From: Arctopsyche grandis
Lineage: Eukaryota > Arthropoda > Insecta > Trichoptera > Hydropsychidae
DNA length: 64,000 bases
Direction of reading: 5' to 3'
Assembly: GCF_051622035.1 (NCBI RefSeq)
Contig: NC_135367.1
Span: 29,342,001-29,406,000, forward strand
Below, piece by piece: positions 41,363 through 52,469 of this stretch. A program made the translations under genes and the position numbers. Position 1 is the stretch's first letter, and every line of letters starts with the position of its first letter. Under the pieces are notes generated by a model. It ran no database searches and was not told the DNA's origin. It worked only from the letters and a program-made list of their open reading frames with translations.

Positions 41363-42537
41363 CTCCCGCGTTATATATTATATTTTACGATACATACAAT
41401 TTACACACCTAGTAAAAAATTACTACAGACTTTATCGTAGGTATTCGAAACCGCAAAGTGCTGAAGACATCAAAGGATCATCCTCGAGAAATTCAAGGAA
41501 ACGACCGAGAAGAAGTACGATCTACATATGTATGTATGCACATATATTATAGAAGAACTTTCGTCTTTCCGTCGTTTAAGTTCACCTTTGGTCACATTAA
41601 GCGAAAGAAAGTAGGCGGGAAACGTAAAAGGAACACTAAAAAAGCAAAGGTCTTCACCTGTAGGATTATTGGTAAAATTGAGTTAGAGTGGAAGTGGTAC
41701 AAAAAAAAATCAGATCACAAATTTTTGACGGGCAAGAATGTCACATAACTATAACAGAGTGAAGTTTGTAATAACCTATGAGTGAGGTAAAAATATATAT
41801 GAGAGATAATGAGAACCTACAAAGCAAATTTTATAAGATATACAGTTTGAAAACGATATAAGTAATAGGCGTTTAAACAATTAAAATCCGACAAGACGAG
41901 TGGGTGGTGGAAAGTCAAACAAATAAAGCAACTACGTCACCGTATCCAAAAATATCGCAAAGTTAGACGTGATTATTGGAAATTGCCATCGTTGACCAAA
42001 CCGCGCATAATGGAAAAGTTTCCAAACGATCGGAAGACTGTATAAATTTTAGCGCAATCGTTTGCGAAGTCAAACATAAAATAAATGAATCGAATGCGGA
42101 AAATGTTTTTGGGGGACCGTAGTTTCTTCAAACGAAAAACGAGCCGTGCTCGGCTATAAGCCATTTATTATGTATGTATATTTACATTGTACGCACATAC
42201 ATATGTACTATAATATAGGCTTAACATCCCATATAATTAAAACAAAAAAAAGTTGATTTACGCATGAAACATCGAGCAGTTCGAAACGAACAGATATGTA
42301 TTCGAATCGGTAAAAAAAAATAGCAACGCATTGATCTAATATATTAGCAGTGCGGAGTGAGGCGTGAGGCGAGGGGAATGTTATGGTCGTGTCGGAGCGC
42401 GTTACGGTCGCGAGGTGGCCATCCGCTATCCGCCATCCGTCATCCGTCATCCGTCATCTGTCAAGTGTCATCTGTCATATGCGGCCAGAGAGTTCTGCCG
42501 CACAGACGGGGTGTGGGGTGGGGTGGAGAAGGCTTAC
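41363..42537. other. Distal part of the putative SNAP-25 first intron
   Basis: Holds no clear element. A (CATCCGT)n-like run lies at 42419-42468 and the DNA becomes CpG-rich from about 42350 toward the putative first exon. A 96-codon basic frame at 41458-41748 is not recognised and probably random. Confidence 0.45.
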
Positions 42538-42688
42538 CTGTGTGTGTTTCGGCTACTGTCGTCTCAAAATGTAATGGGAGAGTTGGGGGTTGCGTTGCGT
42601 TGCGTTGCGTCGCCGACTCGCTCAACTCGATCGACTCTCTCTCTGTCGCAACCGACCGACCAACCCACTCGCCGGCTGTCGCTCGACT
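42538..42688 (-). other. Snap25: Putative non-coding first exon of SNAP-25
   Basis: A 151-nt CpG-rich minus-strand segment starts at an Inr and ends CACACACAG with a consensus GTAAGC donor at 42532-42537. It has no ATG. The next minus-strand acceptor leading to a start codon is that of SNAP-25 at 24108-24109, where only one base of 5' UTR precedes ATG, so a remote non-coding exon is required. No other minus-strand gene lies between. The link is inference. Confidence 0.6.
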
Positions 42689-42690
42689 GA
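42657..42690 (-). promoter_or_regulatory. Snap25: Inr plus DPE core promoter (TATA-less)
   Basis: The minus strand reads TCAGTC with A(+1) at 42688. GGTCG at +28 to +32 (42661-42657) fits the DPE consensus RGWYV at the exact spacing known from fly promoters. The region is CpG-rich and has no TATA box at -30. It faces SNAP-25. Confidence 0.6.
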
Positions 42691-42856
42691 CGCGCGCATG
42701 TTCGCCACGGTATCCACAACCATTTCCTTTCCTCCGTTCGAAACGTTCCCATTGGAATATGCTGGCTGCCCAATTCACAATTCACAATTCACGATGTCAC
42801 ACTATTTTTAAATCAAAAAACCTCTGAAGGTATGTCTACGCAACGCTAACCAAAGT

Positions 42857-43344
42857 GTTATGGATAAATACTTCAAACAATTTTGGAATACTACAAATGC
42901 TATTTTAGTAGTAAAGAATAGTATCCCGGTACATGTTAACGATATTTACAACCATCGGAGTGTAGCCAATATGTTTAGCAAGCATTTTAACGAGTCTGGT
43001 TCTGATTTGATAGATGTGGCTGTAGTGGTTCTGTCTAATTCGGAGGATTCGTCCTGCGTCATAACTGGTGATGAGATTGAAACTGCGTTGAGAACAATGT
43101 ATGGAGGGAAAGCTACCGGTTGGGACAGCATCAGCACTGATCATGTTCTGCATGGTGGCAAGAATTTCTTCGTCATATTAGCAAGGCTCTTCAATTTGAT
43201 GATAATTCATGAACATGTACCTGAAGAGTTTTCAAGGACGACTATTGTTCCTGTTCTCAAGTCATCGAAGCTTGATGCTTTGGCCATCGACAACTATCGT
43301 CCCATTGCTATATCCACCATTTTATCTAGAACTTTAGAAAATAT
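42857..43344 (+). mobile_element. LINE fragment, 5' part of reverse transcriptase
   Basis: From MDKYFKQFW at 42860 the frame encodes the segment leading into and including RT motif 0-1: KATGWDSISTDHVL, VPEEFSRTTIVPVLKSSKLD, NYRPIAISTILSRTLEN. This order is standard in CR1/Jockey-type LINEs. A solo LTR interrupts it at 43345 and the LINE resumes at 44297. Confidence 0.85.
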
Positions 43345-44290
43345 TGTAGGCGGGGTAGGTAGTGTTGACCGTATCCCAGCCTAACGAAACACTGTTGTGC
43401 TTGTTTTAAGTTGTTTTATTGTTTGCCTAAATATTGTACAAGTGTATTAGAATATTTGAGGAAGTTTTCTCGAAGCGGCTATTGGCTGTTGACTTGGTGT
43501 CGTGATGGCCGCTGGATCTGCAATGTGTCGTTGCTCTGGATCTGGTCTCTGGATATGGTAGAGTGTTGCTGGCTCGGCATTCAGCTATGTTCAGAAGGTC
43601 TCTGGATAAGGTAGAGTGTTGCTGGCTCGGCATTCGGCTATGTTCAGCAGGTCTCTGGATACGGCAGTGTGTTGCTGGCTCGTTCGTTGGTTGATCCTCC
43701 AGGTCAGCGTAGTGTAGTGGTGGCTGGTCAGAAGCTGGATGTCGACTGGTGTCGTGGTGGCTGCTGCCTGTTGACCGGTCTGCTGCTGTGTGTCGACTCT
43801 TGTTGCTGTGGGTCGACTCTTGTTGCTGTGGGTCGACTGAAGTTGTTTGGGGTGGACCTCCTTTTATATTGTTTTTGGGGATCCACGTGACTTGTCGCAG
43901 GTGGTGTTTACGTGTGCGAGTTATGCGAGGAATGTGGTTTGTTGTTTAGGGTGGACGTTTCTCGAATGTTTGGCGTCGTTCCACTCGATTTAGTTTAATG
44001 GCTGCAGGTGTTCTTCGTGTCCTTCTGCTTGGTTTGTTGGGGTGGAATATGCTCGAATGTTTGGCGTCGTTCCACTCGATTTAGTTTAATGGATGCAGGT
44101 GTTCTTCGACTTGATGTCGTTCTGCTTGGTTTGTTGGGGTGGAATACGCTCGAATGTTTGGCGTCGTTCCACTAGATTTAGCTTAATGGATGCAGGTGTT
44201 CTTCGACTTGAGATGACGTCAATGGTTGAGCGTGAGAAATGTATTCTCCGTCGCACTAGATGTTTCGATGGCGATGACGAGATTCCTACA
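43345..44290. mobile_element. Solo LTR inserted in a LINE
   Basis: The 946-bp segment begins TGTAGG and ends CCTACA, the short inverted ends usual for LTRs. It has a TATA-like CTTTTATATTG at about 43860-43871 and no internal genes. The flanks AAATAT/AGATAT match at 5 of 6. Inside are about 54-bp repeats (43545-43685) and 91-97-bp repeats (43950-44215). It splits a LINE, so it is younger than that LINE. Family cannot be named. Confidence 0.7.
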
Positions 44291-44296
44291 AGATAT

Positions 44297-44520
44297 TCAG
44301 CGGCAGATTAAGTGGCTACCCTTTGTCAGCTGATGAACAGTATGGATTCACAAGAGGCAGTCTTCGATGGATATGGCCATCTACACCCTAAAACAGATAG
44401 TGGATTTTTATACATCGTGTTGCATTGTATTTATTATCTATATACTATTTATATTCACGATGGGGATTGCACTATTCTGCCTATCGTCTCGAATATTATT
44501 ATTTTTATTATTATATAAAA
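44297..44520 (+). mobile_element. LINE fragment, continuation after the solo LTR
   Basis: Continues the reverse transcriptase from QRQIKWLPFV to SADEQYGFTRGS and MAIYTLKQIVDFYTS, the RT motif before the catalytic region. At least one frameshift (after GFTRGS) is visible, and the sequence fades into AT-rich DNA by about 44520. Confidence 0.8.
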
Positions 44521-45949
44521 GTTATTAATAAAAAGTTATTATTATTATTCCTCTACGTAAATTGAGAAAACTAATCGACAGAGCAGATTTAAATCAAACA
44601 GATGAGCACACGGGGAGCGTCAGTAGTGGGAGCATTTCTGTTAGTGAATTATTTATATGAGATAACACCACTGGATTATAAAAATAAAAAGATCAACTTA
44701 TTTGTTTTTTTTTCATTGTTGACTAGATCTTTCAAAATGTCAACACATTTCGCTGAATTTATTTGTATTCTGAGTCGGCTCACTATAAGATCTACTTACG
44801 CGCTCTTCTTATATATATTTTCAAATGTCACTCTACTACTTTTTAAAAGAGCTCGAAATAATTTCCATCAAATATGATCTACAGCTTTGTGCAAATTTAC
44901 AGGATGAACGATCTCACGAACATAATAACAACACATGGCAATAAATACAAATAGTGATTTAAAGAATAAAAGACGACCCTACATACATTGTATGTACATA
45001 TGAGCTAACGAGATAAATCTATGGTTGCGGTTCCCTGGTGGATGCGCAGTACGCGTGTGCGATGTATGAAATTCAATGTGCGCATGCGCGTCGTGCGGCG
45101 GAAAATTCGAATGGAATTATTGATTTTGCAATAAATTTCAATGGCACAGCGCCACAGCCTTCAGCACCCTCTTCTTTGTTTGAGACCCGCACACACAATC
45201 AAACAACCGTCAAATGTCGTGACTCGTCTTCGAGTCAAAGAAAACGAAACTTTCTATGACGCGTAGGACGTCATTCGCGGCCGTCGCCTTTTATATTCAA
45301 AATTGGAAAACTCCCAAAATACTTCAACCAAATCAATTTCTTATTCAATACTGCGTTTGGCGGAAAAATTAACAAATTTCATCTCTATATACTTCTTAGT
45401 GAAGGCGAACTTCTTGAAAGAGTGACCTTGAATGCCTCGATGAAAACTGTTCAAGGTCATTATTTTAGCAAGGCTTTCCTTCTTTCGAAAATAATATTAT
45501 ACTATACATATGTGCATAGTATGTTACTTTTTATGTAACGTATAAGAATTACGATCTGCTTCGGTAATTCAATTTCATAGTAATTTATATGTATACAGTA
45601 TACATATGTACATACATACATATACATATATACATTTATTAGTTATGTAATGGAGTCAATTGTTTTAAATTTTTAAAGATGTCAAATCGTTAAAACCAAA
45701 TCAGACGCTAAGGAAGTGAAGAAGGTGAAGGACGTGATAACCATGACACATTCAACCTACATAAAAAAGTGAGGGAATTAGCGGGTACACGACAATATAA
45801 AACATGCTAACTCGGTTATTTATGCCCCAGCAGCATAAATAACCGAGCAACTCGATAACTGATATCAACGTTAAGTTAGATACATGAAGACAACACATAT
45901 GTAGAAAAACTATTTCAAGATCGGTGACATACGGCCCACGATGTGAAGA
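44521..45949. other. Intergenic DNA
   Basis: AT-rich, with a CpG-richer patch at about 45020-45290 that could be an old repeat or promoter, and a stem-loop at 45811-45847. No gene recognised. Confidence 0.45.
45811..45847. repeat. 14-bp perfect stem-loop
   Basis: CTCGGTTATTTATG and CATAAATAACCGAG pair across the 9-base loop CCCCAGCAG. The stem has no mismatch. It lies just upstream of a LINE relic. Confidence 0.85.
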
Positions 45950-46930
45950 CTGCTACGACTGGACCACCCAACATGACATCAGAAGTTGAAAATGCCATTC
46001 ATAAGGCAAAAAACCCAAAAGCAACTGGGTTTGATGAAATACCAACTGAAATACTGAAACTACTGTAAGAAATGGTATCCAAGCCTTGGTAGAATTATTT
46101 ATGTAATGCCATCTACGATCAGGGGAGTCATAGGTACCATCAGATTGAAATTAAAATCCATATGTATAGCTACATATACCGAAAATAAAATAGGAATATA
46201 CGCCTAATGAGCCACATTCTAAAGAATAATACATCAACGCATTTACAACAAAATTGAACAACATATGAGCGAAACTAAATTCGGTTTCGCAATAGATAAT
46301 TACCGGAGAAGCACTTTTCAGTATCCAAGTCCTTGTACAAAGTTGCAGAGATATAAATGCGGATGTTTATTCATGTTTTATAGACTTCAAAAAAACCTTT
46401 GGCATAAACAAATGATACAGATACATACTACAATCTGTGGATATATAATAGATGATAGAGTTCTCCAAATCATCGCGAACCTACATATACTGGCAACAAA
46501 AGACAGACACTGTCAGAGTGGATGAGAAAATGACAGAATACATCGACATACAAAGGGGAGTAAGAAACGGTTACATTCTATCCCCAATTATAATTGTCCG
46601 AAAAAATAATTGAAGAAGCATTGGCAGGAGTCAAAGGGGGGATTTAAGTATTATGCAGATGACACTGTATTCATGGCGGACAGTGGAGGTCGAGATGGAT
46701 TGCAGATACTCATTAACAGAGTGACTGAGTCATGTAATAAATGCAAAGTCGAAGCAGTGCCTCTGGAGAGAGTCAGAAAACCGTATATCTGGGTTGTACA
46801 TACTCAAGATGACAAATGGGATCACACAACTGAAATCAAATGCCGAACAGAGAAAGCCAGGACGACTTTTATTCTGCCTAAAAAAGTCTAACAAAATCAT
46901 CATTCATTAGATTTCCAACGACTTATAAGA
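45950..46930 (+). mobile_element. Degenerate RTE/R4-like LINE relic
   Basis: Coding remnants in shifting frames follow the RT order: EVENAIHKAKNPKATGFDEI, then PTEILK; a middle part too decayed to read; KYYADDTVFMAD with the catalytic YADD at about 46650; LQILINRVTE; and IKCRTEKARTTF at the thumb. Multiple stops and frameshifts make it old. Confidence 0.75.
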
Positions 46931-47047
46931 CATTAGAAGAAAATGTATGTATATGTAAATATGTACATCGTTTCATAAATAAATAAAAAAAAATAGTTGT
47001 GTACGATATTTTTATTCGATTTGATGGATTTGCATTAAAATTCAATA

Positions 47048-47924
47048 TCAAGTTTCAAATCTTTTCGCCATAACTGCTTCCCTTTTCTTGTTTCTACCTC
47101 TAAGTGCCCACCCTTGTCCTGGTGATTGATGAACCTTACTGATCGGTTCATCTTCAGCTGACATCAGCTGCACTAGAATCAACCTGGGGTCCTAGCTTAT
47201 GAGACCCGGGATAAACAGCTAACCCTCCGTTTTCTGGTGTAGTGTCATCCAAGTGTATAAACACGGCAACCATAGAGTGGTCTCTGAATGGAAAATAGTG
47301 GTAGTCCTATAAATTATTAAACTTATTAATGAAAGTCTTAATCTTAGTACGGATCGAGAGTGTTAATATATGTATGTAACATACCTGGTGCATAAGATAT
47401 GGTGCACCATTTTCAGGTGGTTTAAAATGCGCTTTTGTATGATGTAAAAGAATGTTTTTAGTGTTCATGACGTCTTCTAAAGCGTTCAAAAGTTTCTCGT
47501 TCATGAGACTTTTGGAAAATACACTGCTGTGGAATTGTAAATTGTGAATTGATTTCACCTAAAAGTTAAATTGAAATTGTCTATAATATTAAAACGAAAA
47601 CAAAATTTAAATTGTCTTCAATTTAGGTACATTACATATGTAGGTACTTTATACATAAAACAATCTGCTATGTTCCTAATCTATTCCAAATCAGCTACAA
47701 ATGCATGTATGAAAAATACTTACCGAGTAATTAATGAAATTAGCTTGTTTTTTCATCTCATCCCCTGCCCAAGAAGATTCCATTCCCTCGTTGTTTTTAG
47801 TTTCAAATATGAAATTGTATTCTTTGCACATTTCGTCCATTTCGGCCTCACTAAATATGTTATTGAGTTTGATGAATCCATTGTCTTTATAAAATTTAAT
47901 TTCTTCCGGTTTCAGATACGGCAT
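47048..47924 (-). pseudogene. PHYHD1-like phytanoyl-CoA dioxygenase domain gene, internal deletion
   Basis: Exons 47724-47924, 47385-47558 and 47154-47306 join in frame: MPYLKPEEIKFYKDNGF, later HLDDTTPENGGLAVYPGSHK. The family uses Fe(II) and 2-oxoglutarate to hydroxylate its substrate. The HxD iron ligands are present as HQD across the exon 2/3 junction (residues 124-126). Just after SHKLGP (about 47186) the reading changes. In another frame, 47048-47185 encodes the usual C-terminal end, LVQLMSAEDEPISK, HQSPGQGWALRG. The middle of the domain, with the second iron-binding His and the GDVLFF-like strand, is absent, and the main frame stops at 47154. A minus-strand AATAAA is at 47010-47015. 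Either the gene is dead, or the piece was lost in assembly. Read as is, it would give a 175-residue truncated protein. Confidence 0.8.
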
Positions 47925-48254
47925 TGTCTAAATTTTAACCAATTTATTTCATAAATGTAATAAAAAAAACTATATCAAGTTTATATTTATTTACCAGATT
48001 GTTTGATGATTGCTCAGCAATGACGATATCAAATGAGCTCATTTAATAATTGCAGTCTTTAAATACTGTTGCTCACGTTGCATGCTAAATAAAGCACCCG
48101 ATATACATATGTATTATACTTACATAGATATTTATTAATAAACATGAATAAAATTCAATGTGAAGGTATTATCTACATACATATGTATTTATCGAAATCG
48201 AGTTAAACATATAAATAATTCATAATGTTTATTGTAATTTGAACTCGAAATTTT

Positions 48255-49010
48255 GACTGATTCGAACTCAAAATGTGTGTGTGTGTGTGTCTATGAATTT
48301 TGGGGATTTTTCGAATACCGTTCATCCCATCGAACTGAAACTTATATAGTATCGATTACTGAAATTCTTATCGATACGTTAATTTTTTTTCAAATTTTTA
48401 AGTTGACTGATATGGTACCTCCCCTTATAGATATCCTCTTATTTTTAAGATTTTGAATTCAATTATCTGCCAAAATGCTAACCGAATCGGCCTGAAATTA
48501 TAAATTTTATACCTTAGTATTTTTTAAATATTTTTACCTCAGCCGAAAGTAGTACTTACATATATGCAGGCGCGGCTCGTGCATAGGAACTGCGGCGCTG
48601 CAGCACCCCCAGAAAAATTACAAAAAAATCGCATTTACAACTTGTATTTAGATATATTTGACATACTCATTGATAATGATTATGTCAAATATCTAATCAT
48701 TCTTATTTAAATTATATTCACAAGTTGTAAATGTATACAGATGTGATTTTTTTGTATTTTTTCTGGGGGTGCTGTGCTGCAGCGCCGCAGTTCCTATGCA
48801 CGAGCCGCGACTGCTTATATGTACATATGTATGTACTCTAAGAGAATCGAGGATTTTTAAGTTTTTCTCAGAATCCTTTTGGTTTATTGAACTGAAATTT
48901 CATATCTAGAAGTTTAAGCTTAATACCAAGTAATATGTATATAAAATTTGGTGAGCATTCGTTAACCGAAAGTGGCAGTTTACTCTTGTTCGATTTTTCT
49001 TCCACATTAG
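48255..49010 (-). repeat. Non-coding dispersed repeat, minus-strand copy
   Basis: Inverted relative of 39470-39975: a (GT)n run, then GAATTTTGGGGATTTTTCGA, ATACCGTTCATCCCATCGAA. A MITE at 48567-48813 separates it into two parts. Confidence 0.65.
48567..48813. mobile_element. Long-hairpin MITE, copy 2
   Basis: 247 bp, nearly identical to 34816-35057, with the same CAGGCGCGGC ends. Flanks CATATATG/CTTATATG match at 7 of 8. It has an extra GTGCT duplication in the right arm. High identity between copies implies recent spread. Confidence 0.88.
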
Positions 49011-49109
49011 TTTTATCGACACCTTAAGGCTTAAGCCATGTATGCTTTGTTTCAGCAGGTGAATGTACACGTGTTGTTCAATTGTGCACATAGTAAATAG
49101 TTAAATGTA

Positions 49110-49565
49110 GGCTAACCATACGTCCCAGTTTGACCGGGATTGTCCCGGTGTCGAAAAGTGCTGAATATATACGCAGTACAAAAAGTTCCACTTCGGAAAA
49201 TGACTGACAGAATATTTGAAAATTTTGGGGGGACTGAAATCATATTTTATTACACGAGCACACAGTTTAGTGATGACAAAACGGTTCTTTGATAATGATT
49301 GTGGAGATATATATTTGTGGTTTGTGCAAGGGCAACTCAAACAACTAACACAAATGTTAATTAGGGCAAGTTCAACTTCAACAAAACCAGTTCAACTGAT
49401 ATCAAACTAGTGGTGAACATTTTTAACTTTTAATTAATAAATTATGTTCAGTCAAAAATATGTCATTGAAAATTAGTAATTTTTAATTTTCAATCATAAG
49501 TACTTAACTTAGAAGACATTACTTTCTATTTTGAGCAAACCCTCAAAATTGTCCCGGTTCGAGAA
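49110..49565. mobile_element. Possible hAT relic with CCCGG ends
   Basis: CATACGTCCCAGTTTGACCG and TTGTCCCGGTTCGAG face each other across about 450 bp in the manner of known CATACGTCCC hAT families. The right end is decayed and no target duplication is clear. Confidence 0.35.
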
Positions 49566-50266
49566 AATAACATTATAGTATGCAGTTTTATATCGAATGT
49601 AATGTGGCTACTTAAAACTTAATCAGAGATTATTTTTAGTTCAATTTATTGATGAAGGTTGTGTAAACTATTTTATCACATTTGATAAACTTTGGGTGAA
49701 TAACATACCTACATATGTACATATGTACATACATAATTATTGCACGTTTGGCATCGGGTGAAATAAATGTTAAAAAAATATATGCATAAAGTAGTTGAAA
49801 AACAATTTTATTTCATATATTGCTAATAAAAAATGTATAACATTGAATGGCATTGTTTTATACCAATAGATAAATAATTATGTACATTTAAAATAATGCA
49901 CAAATTGATAGTACCTATACATAATTGACCTAATAAAATATTAAAAATTGAGCAAATTCATATTATAATTACTTAAAAAAATAAATTGCATTAAGTACGA
50001 TAAAGCTGATGCACTGTGCAAAAATTCACAAGTACGTAGTTTAATGATACACCTATGTAACTAAAATAAATTGATTGAGATATTAAATTCTTGGATTAAT
50101 TAGCTAAAAATATGTATAAAATATTGACCATCATAATTGTGTATAAAATTATTTTATCTATACATGAATTTTGTTTAAAATATTATATATGTATGTATGT
50201 GTGTACTGTCATTAATTATGACAATACAAAATTCTTAAAAATAAAAATAGTTTTTACATTACAAAT

Positions 50267-51319
50267 TTATCTAGTCCATAAATCGGAAACGGATTCTCCA
50301 TTTACGAAACAAGCTTTAAATCCTTTTACACATACATTCGCTTGAAACCAATCCTTATCGTCAAAGTTACTATCATTTAATATTGTAGCGCTATTCATTT
50401 GTTTATTCATTTCGTTGTCCGTCGGAGGTGATTTAGATATGGAATCATTAAATATTTTTAATAGCCGACAGCAATTAATCGATGACGTGGTTGAACTGTA
50501 TTCTAGATTTATTACAGCTTCAGGGGTTTTCGGAGATATGCCCAGAGAATTAATAGGTAAAAAGAATTCCGATGTGAGGAAATCGCAAGTCATGTCAAAT
50601 TTTCTTTTAATAAGTATATGCATGTTAGTCGGTAACAACGGTCGATATATGAAATTTTGCAAATCTTCAGAACATACCAAGTGCCTGAAATATACAAATA
50701 TGTATACATACATAAATAAATAATACATACGAGTAAGTGATTAACTGTTGCTGAATTCTGCAATTACATACCTCAACACGGTGCGAATTAAATTTTGAGA
50801 ATCTTTCGTATGATTCTCATGGAAATGATCATTCATTGAATGTGGAATGACGATTCTGTACAGTTCCTTGGCACACAATGTGTTTGATCCTAGAATGATG
50901 CAGACTTCGTTTGGAACTACTTCTTTCTCGAATTCGCAGTGTATATTCTGTTTTATTTATTTTTATAAAACATTGAAATTAAAATGAATATTTGTAATTC
51001 AAAATGAAAAAAAATAATTGAGTAGGAACTTTACCTTAATTAAAGTTTCCAACGCATCGAGGGCTGCAGAAGTAGTGCGAAAATAATGTTGAGATTGCCA
51101 GGATTCATTCACATCAGTGAAATCTTTATTCTTGGCCCTTTTCTTTTCAACGACGTACTTGAGATGTTCGAAATTATACGGTATTTGAAATTTTTGAAAC
51201 GCTATGAATTTGATTACTTCTACTACTATGGCGGCGCATGTTTTAGCCGTCAATACTGAACTTATGTCAACATTTACGCTTAATTTATTTACACCATTAC
51301 GATTATCGGTGTTCGACAT
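50267..51319 (-). CDS. MAD2L1BP: MAD2L1-binding protein (p31comet)
   Basis: Exons 51035-51319, 50772-50947 and 50267-50684 join in frame into about 292 residues. p31comet adopts a HORMA-like fold and, with TRIP13, pulls MAD2 out of the mitotic checkpoint complex to silence the spindle checkpoint. Matching segments are FQIPYNFEHLKYVVEKK in exon 1, VCIILGSNTLCAKELY in exon 2 (human: VLILLGGNALSPKEFY), and DWFQANVCVKGFK near the C-terminus (human: WFQAPVTFKGF). The C-terminal strand that binds MAD2 is therefore present. Start could be 51319 or the Met codon directly before it at 51322; both are compatible with the family's variable N-terminus. Confidence 0.88.
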
Positions 51320-51322
51320 CAT

Positions 51323-51802
51323 TTCAATACAAATCAAAAATAAATAAACATGTACTCCGTACTCCGAGCGATGAGCGAAACGTCACTTTATAGGTTATGC
51401 GACATTTGAAGTATGTCGGGTAATTTCAGTGTTGCCACTAATTGAATGGCTTGGTGATTACTACCGTCAAATGTGAACCGGTCGCTCTAGATCGGTCACA
51501 CGTGATCACCCGTCACACAGAAAACTGGTCACACCACTTTTCTGAAACGTTCAATTAAATTAAAAATTTGTCGAATTTTTGGGTGTGACCAGTTTTTTCG
51601 TGACTAATTTTCGGGTGTGACCAGTTTTAGTGTGACGGCTGATTACGTGTGACCGATCTATAGCGACCGGTTGTCCTGTGACTGGTTCACATGTGACCAG
51701 TAGCCCGTTTACCAATTGAATACCTTTTGCAATTATTTAAAAGCTAGTGTTGTGCCCGTTGATTTCAACGGGTGGTTTCGAAAAGGAATTGAAACACGAT
51801 TA
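51323..51802. other. Upstream of MAD2L1BP, with imperfect fold-back MITE
   Basis: After a short 5' flank, 51462-51706 forms an imperfect inverted repeat: GGTCACACGTGATCACCCGT at left and its near-inverse at right, with ACTGGTCACACC repeated inside. This MITE shares GGTCAC/GTGACC words with the element at 60290-60478. Confidence 0.6.
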
Positions 51803-52297
51803 TGTAGAGATATAGCACGACTTGTGATATCACCTATTTCCCCCATCGAACTTAATCTGTACAAATGACATCATCGTGTCCTCTTCTCGTACACGAAAGT
51901 TAGCCGTGGCCGAAATACTTCGTCCAGCTTACCCATAAAGGCGATTCGACTCGCTCCAGATACGCAATCACGAGTACACGGGATATCCCAAGGAGCTACG
52001 CAACTACGCATCAAACATCGAACACAAAGGAAGACCTCGACCCCGTCGGAATCTTCCAGAACGTGATCTCACCAGCCCAGCTACGCGTTGCTCAAGCAAC
52101 ACCTTTATAAACCAGTGCATCGTCCCCAGATGCCAGTGAGCTTCAGGAACTCGACCTAGCTCGTTCCAGTGAATCCTTTACCTACTTCGCTGTACATACA
52201 AATACACCTGTATTAATCGAGTAATAAAGATCCTCTTCAAAATTCAACTGAATTTCCATAGGCTGGGAAACGGTCCAAAACCTTCAACCCCCCTATA
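51803..52297 (+). mobile_element. LTR-like element, copy 1
   Basis: A 495-bp segment from TGTAGAGATATAGC to CCCCCCTATA, shared with 59999-60692 (reverse). It contains a TATA-like CCTTTATAAACC at about 52110 and an AATAAA at about 52224, in the order expected of an LTR, and no gene. Probably a solo LTR of an unidentified retroelement. The two copies are close in sequence, so not very old. Confidence 0.65.
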
Positions 52298-52469
52298 AAT
52301 ATAAATTAGGTTAAAGAAATTGGAACGACTGGTTTCGGAAAGAAATTGATGCACGAATTACGTTTTGTGCATCGCCGACGCACCGACACTTTCGCCCCCA
52401 GCACCCCCGGCGCCTTCGGCCCTAGCGCCGCCGAAGCCTCCGACGCCCCGGGGTCGCTCTTTAAAACTC

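Larger units (their letters stand above)
47925..50266. other. Intergenic DNA between PHYHD1-like gene and MAD2L1BP
   Basis: Contains the inverted copy of a non-coding dispersed repeat (48255-49010) interrupted by a hairpin MITE (48567-48813), and a probable hAT relic with CATACGTCCCAGTTTGACCG near 49110 and TTGTCCCGGTTCGAG near 49549. The rest is AT-rich. Confidence 0.5.

Noticed and set aside
41458-41748. 96-codon Lys/Arg-rich frame
   Set aside because: No family resemblance, no splice or promoter context, interrupted by ATGT repeat sequence.
42357-42827. 156-codon plus-strand frame across the CpG-rich region
   Set aside because: Overlaps the minus-strand promoter and leader exon; peptide is low-complexity and other frames are equally open.
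45020-45290. CpG-rich patch as promoter of a plus-strand gene
   Set aside because: No gene follows on the plus strand; the next feature is a decayed LINE.
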